Below are positions 28,528-38,244 of a stretch of DNA of 64,000 bases, one piece after another. This DNA comes from Planctomycetota bacterium (GTDB lineage: Bacteria > Planctomycetota > Phycisphaerae > Sedimentisphaerales > Anaerobacaceae). Where the stretch lies: the NCBI GenBank assembly GCA_013349615.1, contig DUZJ01000005.1, forward strand, positions 1-64,000. The letters run 5' to 3'. The position numbers were made by a program, and so were the translations under genes. A model generated the notes under the pieces. The model did not search any database. It worked only from the letters and a program-made list of their open reading frames with translations, and had not been told where the DNA came from. Position 1 is the stretch's first letter; the number at the start of each line of letters is the position of its first letter.

Positions 28528-30165
28528 CTATTCTTTCGCTGCCTGCCGTGTGGCGATGGGTACATACCCTGCCTCCAAGCCCTGCGGCGGGTTTACAATC
28601 AAGGCCGGGTCGATATCGGCCAGTTTTCCAATCCTGGGGGGCGCCAGGTAGTCGCGGTCTTTTTTCCAGTTGCGGTGGAGTTTTTCCACCCGCGCCTGCA
28701 GGCTCTGGCGCTCAATATCGGTTAAATCGGCGTTGAGTAATGCAGGCTGGTCGGCGAATCGATACCAGTAGTACGTGACCACACTACCGTCCCCCGGATG
28801 CGCCTTGAAAGGTCCTGCCACGGGGCCAGGCTTCTTCCAGCAACTCTGGGCATCGTCAGGAGTGACGTAGGGTTGGGAGGATTGCTCGCGGGGCCGACTA
28901 AAGCTAACCTTGGCCAGTCCTGTTTCAGCCGGAACGTCTTCGGGGCGTATCACAACCCACTGAGCCCTTTTATCATTATCATTCACCAGGCGATAGTATT
29001 CGGGGAGCGTCACCAGTGGGCCATCCTTAGTATCTTTTTTCGTAGCCAGTTCGTAGTTCCACCGGAACCCGTAGGTACTTGAATCAGGCGCCACGGAACT
29101 GGCAAAAGAATCCCAGGCAAGAGGAACCTTTTTTCCCCTGGTGACAGAGATCTTCCAGGTTGACCTGCCTCGTCCGGGAAAGCTGTGCACGACGGCCCCC
29201 TTGGGGTCGATGGCTCCGCTGGCCGGGGCCCCGCCTTCAAACCAGGCCTTGACGGCATCCCAGAGGGCCTTTTTGTTGTAGGCGGTAACGCGGTGCACGA
29301 CCGCCGAATCGCCCTGCGGCCCTCGTGGAAACGAAGTGGGTGCTATGCGGGCGTAGGTCTGGCCCTTCTCGTCAGTGGACTGGACGCTGGGGACGTACTG
29401 GGTTTCCATCTGCAAAGCCCTATTTGGCCCTGAGGGACGGCTATCCAGAAACATTCCACCCAGGCGAGGGTCGTCCACAGTCACGCGGGACCAGAAATAG
29501 GGGGTGAAGAAAGCAACCGGTCCTTTGAAGTTTCGCGTGTTCAGAAACAAGGTCCAACAGTTATTTCCGGTAGGCACGTTTTTGCCGGCGGTGGTGGACT
29601 TGGCCTCGGTGAGCGGAAGCGGCAGATACCCGTAGCCGAACAGCTCACCGCAGGTGCCTTGTTTCAGATTCAGGCCATCGGGGGGCCACAGCAACCAGGG
29701 ACTGAACTGTGCCACACCGTACTTGCCTCTCGGTTCATCCCAGCTCCTTCCTTTGCCGGCCCCGGGTCCGTTGGCCCATGCACGGAAATTCAGGGCCACC
29801 CCGCCCATAATGAACTTCGGTGTTTCCGTGGCGAACCGCGTGTCACGCCACCATCCCAGGCCGCCCTCGATATCGGAATACAGTCTTTCAGACGGACGAC
29901 TGTCATACTGGGCATGCATCCAGGTGCCGAACAGACCTGTTTGAAAACGACGCCCCGGGTATTCCTGCAACAAAGGCCAGGCGGCTACATACATTGAGAA
30001 CCCGGCGTTATATGTTTCTTGAACTTTATCGTTAGGTACGAGCAGGTATCCGGCCATCTCTCCTTTCTGAATCTGATTGGGGGCGCCGAGCAGTGGTGCC
30101 AGGGGCAAGACGAACACGAGGGCCAGGCAGGAAGTGAACAATGTAAAAAACCTTTTTTTCAACAT
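28528..30165 (-). CDS. Secreted protein consisting of the ~500-aa domain also found at the C-terminus of 16124-20449
   Basis: Shared YLAPPxxGxLAxxDPALxVxPPxGLExGYVPIxTRQ terminus plus NFKGPxAyy, TYYWYRFADQP and others. Confidence 0.75.
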   Translation of the reverse strand: MLKKRFFTLFTSCLALVFVLPLAPLLGAPNQIQKGEMAGYLLVPNDKVQETYNAGFSMYVAAWPLLQEYPGRRFQTGLFGTWMHAQYDSRPSERLYSDIEGGLGWWRDTRFATETPKFIMGGVALNFRAWANGPGAGKGRSWDEPRGKYGVAQFSPWLLWPPDGLNLKQGTCGELFGYGYLPLPLTEAKSTTAGKNVPTGNNCWTLFLNTRNFKGPVAFFTPYFWSRVTVDDPRLGGMFLDSRPSGPNRALQMETQYVPSVQSTDEKGQTYARIAPTSFPRGPQGDSAVVHRVTAYNKKALWDAVKAWFEGGAPASGAIDPKGAVVHSFPGRGRSTWKISVTRGKKVPLAWDSFASSVAPDSSTYGFRWNYELATKKDTKDGPLVTLPEYYRLVNDNDKRAQWVVIRPEDVPAETGLAKVSFSRPREQSSQPYVTPDDAQSCWKKPGPVAGPFKAHPGDGSVVTYYWYRFADQPALLNADLTDIERQSLQARVEKLHRNWKKDRDYLAPPRIGKLADIDPALIVNPPQGLEAGYVPIATRQAAKE

Positions 30166-30390
30166 AAGGGAAGCTCCGGTAACTATTTTTCTTTCTTTAT
30201 TTGCAGCGTCTAACGTAGCACTCTAAAAGCATACAGCAGACAATGGACGTCTGTCAAGCAGGGTTTTCGGGAATTATTCAGAACGTGTGTACTTGTCAAG
30301 GGCTAACGGGACCATCTGACAACTGTCCTATCTTCTTAGAAAATAAGTATTTACGCTTTAAGCCGCGTGTTATTTACGTGCCTAAGGCAC

Positions 30391-30450
30391 CGCTATTTAT
30401 GTTCTTATAAAGCACTTTTTTGGTCATTTTTTTGTTGTCTTTTGTGCCTT
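30391..30450 (-). repeat. Dispersed repeat B, copy 3 (inverted)
   Basis: Reverse complement matches 961-1021 and 45131-45190. Confidence 0.8.
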
Positions 30451-30493
30451 TTCGCGGCCAAACTAAATCGGCGTGAATCAGTGTAATCCGCGA

Positions 30494-32119
30494 TTAGTTA
30501 TTTCTTCGTGCCGCGACCGGCAGCAGTATGTGTGATGGATATTTTGCATTCAGGTAGATGGTGTTAGCTGCCGCCTTAGTCTCATCGTCCATACCTGAGG
30601 GCTTACCCGTGTTAGGATTCGGTTCAAAACGCGGTGAATTGCTGGAGGATATGGCAACACGGACTCGATGGCCCGGACTAAAGACCAGGCTGGTGGCCCA
30701 CAAGTCAATTTCAAACTCATAGATTTTGCGGGGTTCCATCAGCTCACTTTTCTCCATAGAATTTCGATGCCGAGCTCTAATGATGCCGTCCAGCACAATC
30801 ATGCTCCGACCGTCCGGGTACACGTCACAAAGCTTCGCTGTAAAGTCCGTATCCGTCGCCGTTGAAGACGCCCAGAGCCTGACTTTGACGGGGCCCGTGA
30901 TTTCTACCGGCTTTTTCAGCTCTCTGGATGTGAAAAGCAGGACGTCCGGGCGTTCTTCGACCGGTCGCTGGTCTCTGGGGCCTTTTGTTATGATGAGGTT
31001 GGCCCCGCCGATAGTGGGCACAGGGTCCCTGGGGTCATAGTGAAAGATAAGTGAAGAACCGGTTTTTTTGGGTGGCCGCGGGCGCAACGTTCCATTGGCA
31101 TTGAAATAGAAGGGTTTTATCTTCGCCGGAACGGGCCAATCATCAGCGGTTTTCCACACGTTCGCCCGCGTATCCTTGTCGGCTGGGTCGCCCATTACAA
31201 AATACTGCACAATCGGGATATCATCGAACCCTTTGCCGTTTTTCTTCATCCATATATCAAACCAATTCAACATGCCGACGGTTTTAGGATACTCGGTATT
31301 GGGAAAGACCAGGTCTTCTGAGCGACCATGCCCATACGGCCCCATAACCAGCCGGCATTTACCCCGCGCACCCTTGTCGCCTTTCTTTTGTATAGTAAGA
31401 AAACTATTGATGGTGCCCGCATTAAAAATATCATACCACCCGCCCAGGAACATCACGGGGACATTGACACGATGAGCTACGAGCTCGGGGTCGAACTGTT
31501 TGCAGAAATCGTCGTAGTCCGGGTGCGCCCGCATCTCTTTTAGATTCTCGGGACTGAACTTGTTTCCGCTCAACCAACCCTCCAACAAACTCTTGCGAAA
31601 AGCACCTCCCTGATAGGCGGCCTGGCGGTACATGCTGGAAAATGCGACCGCAACATACTGGCAGACCAGATGTGGCGGTCGGCTGGGAGCCATCATGTTC
31701 TGCGTAATCCCGTTGGCACTCGCGCCCACCGTCCCGACCTTGCCGTTGCACCATTTCTGAGCCGCAATCCATTCGACCGCGTCATATCCATCCTTATGCT
31801 CTCCCCACCCATCATGCCCGAAGACCGGATAATCCACACCTTCCGAGCCAAATCTTCCGCGAATGTCCTGCGAGACAAAGGCATAACCGTGTTGATTGGC
31901 CATCCTTGCCTGCCCTTGTGCTCCACCCTTTCCATAAGGCGTGCGAAAAAGGATTGTAGGCCAGGGCCCCTCGCCATCAGGAAGATAAACATCCGTCGCC
32001 AGCTTCACTCCGTCCCGCATCGGGACCATAACAGTCTGAGTTGGCTTCGCGCAGCAAAGGACAGCGGCGATTAGAATGACGGCAAGACTGATTTTTATGA
32101 TAGTAACTCTTTTACGCAT
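30494..32119 (-). CDS. CocE/NonD family (peptidase S15-like) hydrolase
   Basis: VMVPMRDGVKLATDVYLPDGEGPWPTILFRTPYGK; QDIRGRFGSEG; GTVGASANGITQ. Confidence 0.9.
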   Translation of the reverse strand: MRKRVTIIKISLAVILIAAVLCCAKPTQTVMVPMRDGVKLATDVYLPDGEGPWPTILFRTPYGKGGAQGQARMANQHGYAFVSQDIRGRFGSEGVDYPVFGHDGWGEHKDGYDAVEWIAAQKWCNGKVGTVGASANGITQNMMAPSRPPHLVCQYVAVAFSSMYRQAAYQGGAFRKSLLEGWLSGNKFSPENLKEMRAHPDYDDFCKQFDPELVAHRVNVPVMFLGGWYDIFNAGTINSFLTIQKKGDKGARGKCRLVMGPYGHGRSEDLVFPNTEYPKTVGMLNWFDIWMKKNGKGFDDIPIVQYFVMGDPADKDTRANVWKTADDWPVPAKIKPFYFNANGTLRPRPPKKTGSSLIFHYDPRDPVPTIGGANLIITKGPRDQRPVEERPDVLLFTSRELKKPVEITGPVKVRLWASSTATDTDFTAKLCDVYPDGRSMIVLDGIIRARHRNSMEKSELMEPRKIYEFEIDLWATSLVFSPGHRVRVAISSSNSPRFEPNPNTGKPSGMDDETKAAANTIYLNAKYPSHILLPVAARRNN

Positions 32120-32495
32120 AATATCCTCCTTTACCCAAACTCCAGGACCTTAGTGTTTCAAGGAATGGCAGCCGACTCCATACCAACAGAAATAACTACA
32201 GCAATTGCTTATAAATACACAAAAGTCCGTAATATTACAACCTTTTTGTTACTGTTTTCGGGAGACTTCCTGTTGTACGCCAATGGGCGGCAAATATTTG
32301 TAAAAGGCGCTGGAATTGGGCCGCCTAATGGAGTATTATACCATACAAACAGGAGAATGGTCGTTGACGAGCAGGGTATGTATTTTTCATCTTCTCAACG
32401 TGCCAACTTTTTGTGAAAGTCCTTCGCTGAAGCGCCGGATGGGATGAAAGATGTTCAATAAAGTATGTTACGCAGTTTATTCAAGGGAGAAAAAA

Positions 32496-33845
32496 ATGGG
32501 AACAATAAATCGCAGAGAATTTTTGAAAGGTTCAATAGGTGCAGCTACAACGTTTACCGTCCTGTCTCAAAACAAAAGTGTGGGGGCTGCAAACAAGGTG
32601 GTGTTGGGAATAATGGGGGTCGGCGGTCGAGGGCGTGCGCTTTTGAGCAGCCTGGTGAAAAGGTCTGACGTTAAGATTAAATATATCTGCGACGCGGATA
32701 CGCGAAGCTATGGGCCGGCAGCAGAGATTGTGATGGAAGGCCACGACTACAAGCCGAAATTTGTGCAGGATTTTCGAAAAATGCTCGACGACCGCCAGGT
32801 CGATGCGGTCGTAATAGCGACTTCGGACCGCTGGCATGCATTAGGTACAATAATGGCCTGCCAGGCGGGAAAAGACGTCTATGTGGAGAAACCTCTGTCG
32901 CTGAGCATCTGGGACGGCAGAAAGATGGTTGAGGCGGCCCGGAAATACAACAGGGTTGTTCAGGTTGGAACGCAAAGCCGCAGCGCCCCCTATACCGATA
33001 AAGCCGCGGAGTATATCCGCAGCGGTAAACTGGGGGACGTTTATCTGGCCCGCGTGTTTCTTATGCAGGGAGCCGGGCCTATTCATGTAGCCGGAGTGCA
33101 GCCGGTTCCGGAAGGTCTGGACTATGATTTGTGGTGTGGCCCGTCACCTAAGCTGCCTTACCGTCCGGGCAGATGGTTCTGGAGGCTTTGGGATTTTTAT
33201 GTCGGTTACATTATGGCTGATATGACCCATCAGATCGACTTGGCGCGGTACCTGATTGGCAAGGAATATCCGGACACTGTCTGTAATGCAGGAGGAGTGT
33301 ACCACTTCAACGATGGCAGAGAGCAGCCGGACACCCAGTTTGCGACGTTTGAGTTCGGCGAACTTACCTTACTTTTCGAAGCGTCCCTCTGGTCGCCTTA
33401 TATGCATCGAATTGTTCATTTGAAAGACAAGACGAAGTTCCCGGACTGGCCTTTCTCCGCAACAAAGGTGGAAATATGCGGAACCAAGGGCTTTATGTGC
33501 TTTGGCAGACACGGCGGCGGATGGCAGGTATTTGAAGGAGACAGCAATGTGCGGGAGAGCAAGGCTGTTGTCTCGGAGCCGGCCGGCTTGAAATTCGGAA
33601 GTATAATAGACTCGCATTTCGACGATTTCATAGACTGTATCCGCAGCCGAAAGAAACCTAAAGCGGATGTCGAAGAAGCGCACCTTTCAATGGTGTTGTG
33701 CCATCTTGCCAACATCTCATATCGGGTCGGAAACCGTAAACTCAAATTTGATGGCACAACTGAAAAGTTTGTCGCAGACAACGAAGCCAACAAGTACCTA
33801 AAGGCCAACTATAGAAAGCCCTGGATTGTACCCGAGAAAGTATAA
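32496..33845 (+). CDS. Gfo/Idh/MocA family oxidoreductase with TAT signal
   Basis: INRREFLKGSIGAATT; KVVLGIMGVGGRGRALL; GKDVYVEKPLSLS. Confidence 0.92.
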   Translation: MGTINRREFLKGSIGAATTFTVLSQNKSVGAANKVVLGIMGVGGRGRALLSSLVKRSDVKIKYICDADTRSYGPAAEIVMEGHDYKPKFVQDFRKMLDDRQVDAVVIATSDRWHALGTIMACQAGKDVYVEKPLSLSIWDGRKMVEAARKYNRVVQVGTQSRSAPYTDKAAEYIRSGKLGDVYLARVFLMQGAGPIHVAGVQPVPEGLDYDLWCGPSPKLPYRPGRWFWRLWDFYVGYIMADMTHQIDLARYLIGKEYPDTVCNAGGVYHFNDGREQPDTQFATFEFGELTLLFEASLWSPYMHRIVHLKDKTKFPDWPFSATKVEICGTKGFMCFGRHGGGWQVFEGDSNVRESKAVVSEPAGLKFGSIIDSHFDDFIDCIRSRKKPKADVEEAHLSMVLCHLANISYRVGNRKLKFDGTTEKFVADNEANKYLKANYRKPWIVPEKV

Positions 33846-33888
33846 GGACCGCTGAGGACAGAGCAAATCGGATTTTAAGGTGAATAAG

Positions 33889-35091
33889 ATGCCCAAAAGT
33901 ATTTTGCCATTGACGGCTGTTTGTCTAATCTGGTGCAATTTGTGCTATTCACAGTGGATTGAGATTAGCAATACGAAGGTAACACAGGAGCCGACTGAAT
34001 TGGGCGGCCCGAGGATAGTGATAGAGTATGACTTAAAAGACGCGGAAATTTCAAAGGATTGTCCCGCATACGTTTTCATCCGCTATAGTAAGGATTCAGG
34101 CGCTGCCTGGGAATTTCTCGCTATGGAGTATCTCAGAGGCAATGGTTACGGCCTTGTCGAAGGTCCGGGACACAAAAAGATAATCTGGTGGGGTACAGGC
34201 GAAACGAGCTTTGGAGGACCTGGCGAAACAGGCACAACACGTATTGTGGACCTAAGTCGGTTAAAGTTTAGAGTTCGTGGAATCAGGATGGTGCGAGTTC
34301 CGGCCGGAGTTTTCAAGATGAAGAGTCTGCCGGGCGGAGGTTATGACGAGTCAAGATGGGACGAAGAGCCTGTTTGTGAACTGCCGTTGTTTTATATAGC
34401 AAAATATGAAACCACAGTTGCTATGTATGCAGACTATCTTAACGAAATCGGCCGAGAGGGAACAGGTTGGAACAAACGAATGTCGAACAGCCGCCGCTGC
34501 GGCATTGTCCGGAACGGGTCCGCCCCTGATTTTACTTACAGTGTAAAACCAGGCAGAGAAAACTATCCGGTTACATACATATCCTGGTACGATGCGGCAG
34601 CGTTTCTGAAGTGGTGTGGTTTGAGACTGCCGAGTGAAGCAGAATGGGAAAAAACTGTTCGTGGCGGGATTTGCCTGGATGGCGACAAGACAAAGCAGCG
34701 TGAAAATCCTCTGCCCGAGAGAAAATATCCCTGGGGAAATGAATCGCCGAGCGCCGGTGGTGTTTATCGATGTAATTGCGATGGTGAACAAGACGGGTTT
34801 TCGTGTACGGCGCCGGTAGGCAGCTTTGGTAAATTCAACAGTCCTTACGGAGCCTGTGACATGGCGGGAAACGTTGCAGAGTGGACCTTAGACTGGTATT
34901 CAACTTCGTATCATGTCGGGTTGGATGGATTCAGAATGGTGCGTGGCGGCTCGTGGATGGCTGTTCCGTTTGCCTGTGATGCCATCACGGGAGCCACGCA
35001 GCTACCTCTAAAGGAGAGCAGTATTATGGGATTTCGCGCTGTGCGCAGCACGCCTTCCGGCGGTTGCGGGGCCGGGCACAAATCACCCTGA
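33889..35091 (+). CDS. SUMF1/formylglycine-generating-enzyme-like protein with beta-sandwich N-terminus
   Basis: VRVPAGVFKM; LPSEAEWEKTVRGG; YPWGNE; YGACDMAGNVAEWTLDWY; RMVRGGSW; GFRAVRS. Confidence 0.88.
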   Translation: MPKSILPLTAVCLIWCNLCYSQWIEISNTKVTQEPTELGGPRIVIEYDLKDAEISKDCPAYVFIRYSKDSGAAWEFLAMEYLRGNGYGLVEGPGHKKIIWWGTGETSFGGPGETGTTRIVDLSRLKFRVRGIRMVRVPAGVFKMKSLPGGGYDESRWDEEPVCELPLFYIAKYETTVAMYADYLNEIGREGTGWNKRMSNSRRCGIVRNGSAPDFTYSVKPGRENYPVTYISWYDAAAFLKWCGLRLPSEAEWEKTVRGGICLDGDKTKQRENPLPERKYPWGNESPSAGGVYRCNCDGEQDGFSCTAPVGSFGKFNSPYGACDMAGNVAEWTLDWYSTSYHVGLDGFRMVRGGSWMAVPFACDAITGATQLPLKESSIMGFRAVRSTPSGGCGAGHKSP

Positions 35092-35239
35092 CGAATCATT
35101 AGGCGGTCACGCCCCGGCTGAGCTCGCCGAAGTCGACACTCATTTCCCGCCGATATTGTGAGTAGTCAAGTATGGAAGAGGGGCCGCAAAATGTCCTGTT
35201 TTGAGTTTGGGGAGAACCGGGAAATAAATTTAAGAAAAA

Positions 35240-35323
35240 GCCCCTGTGTCGGCAGTGGCGATATTATCCCTGTTATTGTCTTATTTCGTATTTTTGAGAT
35301 ATTCGCCTTAGCTTCACAGGGGC
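35240..35323. repeat. 84-nt imperfect hairpin with GCCCCTGTG/CACAGGGGC outer stem
   Basis: Inverted arms seen directly; GGCGATATTA also occurs as a direct repeat. Confidence 0.6.
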
Positions 35324-35931
35324 GATATTAAATTGCGGCTCTTTCCTTTTTTCCTCTTAGCCCTCCCTAACGTTGCCTGTATTACGTTCTGACTTGTGTG
35401 CGAAAGTCCAAGACAAACAACATAAGTTTGAGCTAACATGGCCGAACAGGTCATTATCCAGAGCCACCTTTTTTTCTTCTAACACATAGCGCATCGACAG
35501 ATTTCCTGCTCGGTCTTGAACCTTTTTTGGATGTCCCGGACGTCAGCAATTCCGCACAGTTTAACACGGGCAATAATGCCAATAGTTTGAAAGGTTCTCA
35601 TTTCTCCTCGACCGCCCCAAAGTGTAAGCCGGCAGCTTCAATTATCTCGCCCATCTTCAATGACTTTCCCCACTTAAACCCGATAACGAGAAATATTCCC
35701 GCTCAAACTTTGTTTCCAGCGGCTCAAAAAAAATATATTTTTTTCTTTTTTTGACCAAAGTAATCGTATGCTGTCAAACTTCAAACCCCCGCTTTCTGTC
35801 CCTCGGCCTGGCAAGGGCCTTTTTACACTTGCCGTATTTTTGCTCTGGGATTCCCAAAACGCCCATCTTGGCGTTTGGGCAAGCCCTCTGAAGCTGTGGG
35901 CGAGAGTGAATAGCAATATGGTTATTGAGTG

Positions 35932-37890
35932 CTATAACAACCTAAGCAACAGGGCCCAGTCGGTCCTGGATTTGGTGGAATTGCCTGGGGGGCCCCCCAA
36001 ACGCCCTGTTTCGCGTTTGCCGAATCCCGGGAAACTCGGCAGAGAAATCCTGCCCGAAGAATTGGCAATTAAAACGCCTGCATTCAGCCAATCACCGGTT
36101 CGCGGATTAAACCACCTTGCCTTGTATTTTCCGTTGGATAACGCTCCTGAGAGGGCTGCTTCAGGACAATCCTTTTCGAAATATAAAAGGAATAAATCCT
36201 TTTTGGCGGTGCGTGCGCAGTAGGCCCAGCCGATACAACTATTGGCCTTGCCCGACCTGTTTGGCCGGAGAAGGTTCGCACTGGGAACAAGGTTCTGGTA
36301 TCTGCGGCCTTCGGATAGGATGAAGCTTCTTAAGTGCCGCATTTGGTCTGCGGATTGCCACTTGATGACGTCCCAGATGTGGTTTTTCGCAGCATCTTCG
36401 ACGTTACCGCCCCACATTCCTCCATCCCAGCCGCCTGCACCGTAGATGTGGCCGCCCAATCCGCCGGACAACACGCTGCCGTACATCCCTGAGCGGCAAT
36501 ACAGCGCGGAGGTCTCCGTTCCACCCGGCGCGCCTAACATTCCGGCATAGTAAGGTTCTCCGTTGATTCCGGGCACCGGAGGCGAGGCATTGAATATCTC
36601 CGTCAAATAGGGGTAAAGGTCGTGGGTACGCTTATTGCCTATCTGATGGAACGTAAGCCATTTTGCCTTGTCAACGTGACCGAAATTCCGAAGCGTCGAA
36701 GGATTCGAGTTGGTTCCGGCCAAGGTCCCAAACGGCGGATGACCATACTTCTCAATAACCTTGTTCGCCGCCTCGTTCCAATCGTCTGCCGATATGGTCG
36801 CCCCTGTCCAGTCAAGATGGATGGGACTAAACAAGCAGATGTTGGCCTGATAACGGCTCCATAGGTACTGGATATAGCGGGTATAAGAGTCCGGCCACTG
36901 GTAGTATTTTTTCCAGCACTGGCCGATATCCCGGCGGCTCACTTCGATAAAAGGAACAAATCCCTGACTATTCAAGTAGTCAATCTTTCTGTCCAGGTTG
37001 CGGAAGTATTTCGGGTTAATGCGGTCAACATCGGGGAAATAATTCTCGTAGCCGGGGACCCTGCCCGGGAACAGGAATGCGCGATTACCGTCCTCGTCGT
37101 GCATATCCTTTGCACTTTTAGTGCCTGGCTGCTTCCAGGCCGAACGCAGTACCGTACCATCGGCTGTCTTTAATGATGCCGGCTTGCCATCGTTGGCCCA
37201 GTTTGGAAATGCAGCTATCATCGCGATGCAATTGAAGCCCTGCTTTCTGCGAAATGCTATGTAGTCCTTAAAGCCGGCCTTCGGGCCGATAGGGCGTCGT
37301 TTGCCGTCATCGTACCATTTATAGCGGAAAGTCGGGACAGACCACCAGGTATCGCCTAAAAGAAAGAAGGGCGTGCCATCCGCATATTCAAACGCGTGAC
37401 CATTTGCAGATGCCTTGAGCATCCCCCTTCGACAGGGATTGTCAGTAGTCTGGGCTTCATCCCACGCAATAGCGACGAATCCGCCCGTTTTGCCGTTCAG
37501 CCCCGAGTCGTGTTGGTTTGACCCGCTGTTCCATACCCATTTTCCCGGAGCAGTGGCCAGAACGCGCACCCTGAACACATTATCAGCATCCCAAAATCCA
37601 TAGCATCGCTTGTTGAATCCCGGCCCCTTGAGGTCCACCCAGACTTCTACCTTCGTATATGGATTTTCATACACTTTACTCGCGTACAAGGTAATTTCCA
37701 CCTTCTCCCAGACATGATAAGTGCCAGGGGGGGCCTCAGCAAAAACGGAGTTGAATGGTCCCGAAGTAAAAGCGGTGATTGCAAACAAAAACAGGAGAAA
37801 TAATGGGACATTGCTTTCCGCCTGGGGGCGCCTTACGGCGGACCTTTTCACTTGAAGTACCAGCTTTCTAACCATAATGATTACCTCCAC
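35932..37890 (-). CDS. DUF5060/DUF4038 glycosidase-like secreted protein (start may be 37875)
   Basis: TYHVWEKVEITLYASKVYENPYTKVEVWVDLKGP; ADGTPFFLLGDTWWSVP; TIM-barrel-like core. Confidence 0.85.
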   Translation of the reverse strand: MEVIIMVRKLVLQVKRSAVRRPQAESNVPLFLLFLFAITAFTSGPFNSVFAEAPPGTYHVWEKVEITLYASKVYENPYTKVEVWVDLKGPGFNKRCYGFWDADNVFRVRVLATAPGKWVWNSGSNQHDSGLNGKTGGFVAIAWDEAQTTDNPCRRGMLKASANGHAFEYADGTPFFLLGDTWWSVPTFRYKWYDDGKRRPIGPKAGFKDYIAFRRKQGFNCIAMIAAFPNWANDGKPASLKTADGTVLRSAWKQPGTKSAKDMHDEDGNRAFLFPGRVPGYENYFPDVDRINPKYFRNLDRKIDYLNSQGFVPFIEVSRRDIGQCWKKYYQWPDSYTRYIQYLWSRYQANICLFSPIHLDWTGATISADDWNEAANKVIEKYGHPPFGTLAGTNSNPSTLRNFGHVDKAKWLTFHQIGNKRTHDLYPYLTEIFNASPPVPGINGEPYYAGMLGAPGGTETSALYCRSGMYGSVLSGGLGGHIYGAGGWDGGMWGGNVEDAAKNHIWDVIKWQSADQMRHLRSFILSEGRRYQNLVPSANLLRPNRSGKANSCIGWAYCARTAKKDLFLLYFEKDCPEAALSGALSNGKYKARWFNPRTGDWLNAGVLIANSSGRISLPSFPGFGKRETGRLGGPPGNSTKSRTDWALLLRLL

Positions 37891-38138
37891 TCTGTTTGTT
37901 CTCAGCCAAAGCCAATAAAAAGCCCTTTGGGTTTTTGAGGGTACCGATATTATACTTCAAGCGAGCTGTACATCCAAGAGTAAAAATATGTTTGCAAAAA
38001 TAAATGTCCGGCCAAAACTATCTTGGCGCCTTGTCACTTTTCCTTTACATTATTAGCAGCGAAACTGCTCGTGTGTGCTTTGGGGCCGGTGATGTGAGAA
38101 ATTTCGATTCAAATGGATTACGTTGTAAAAAGAAAAAT

Positions 38139-38215
38139 TAGATGCAGAGAACGCCGAGATGAAGAAATTAAAAATATATTTTCTCTGCGAACTCTGCGGG
38201 CTCGGCGGTAAAAGT
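38139..38215. repeat. Dispersed inverted repeat E, copy 1 (GCAGAGAACGCCGAG...CTCTGCGAACTCTGCGGG)
   Basis: Similar pair at 42957-43074; both lie just upstream of genes. Confidence 0.7.
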
Positions 38216-38244
38216 GGAATAGCACGTGTATTAAGGAGATTACA

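Noticed and set aside
28368-28736. Overlapping small ORFs near the end of the 28528-30165 gene
   Set aside because: Overlap a supported CDS on the other strand or lack any motif.
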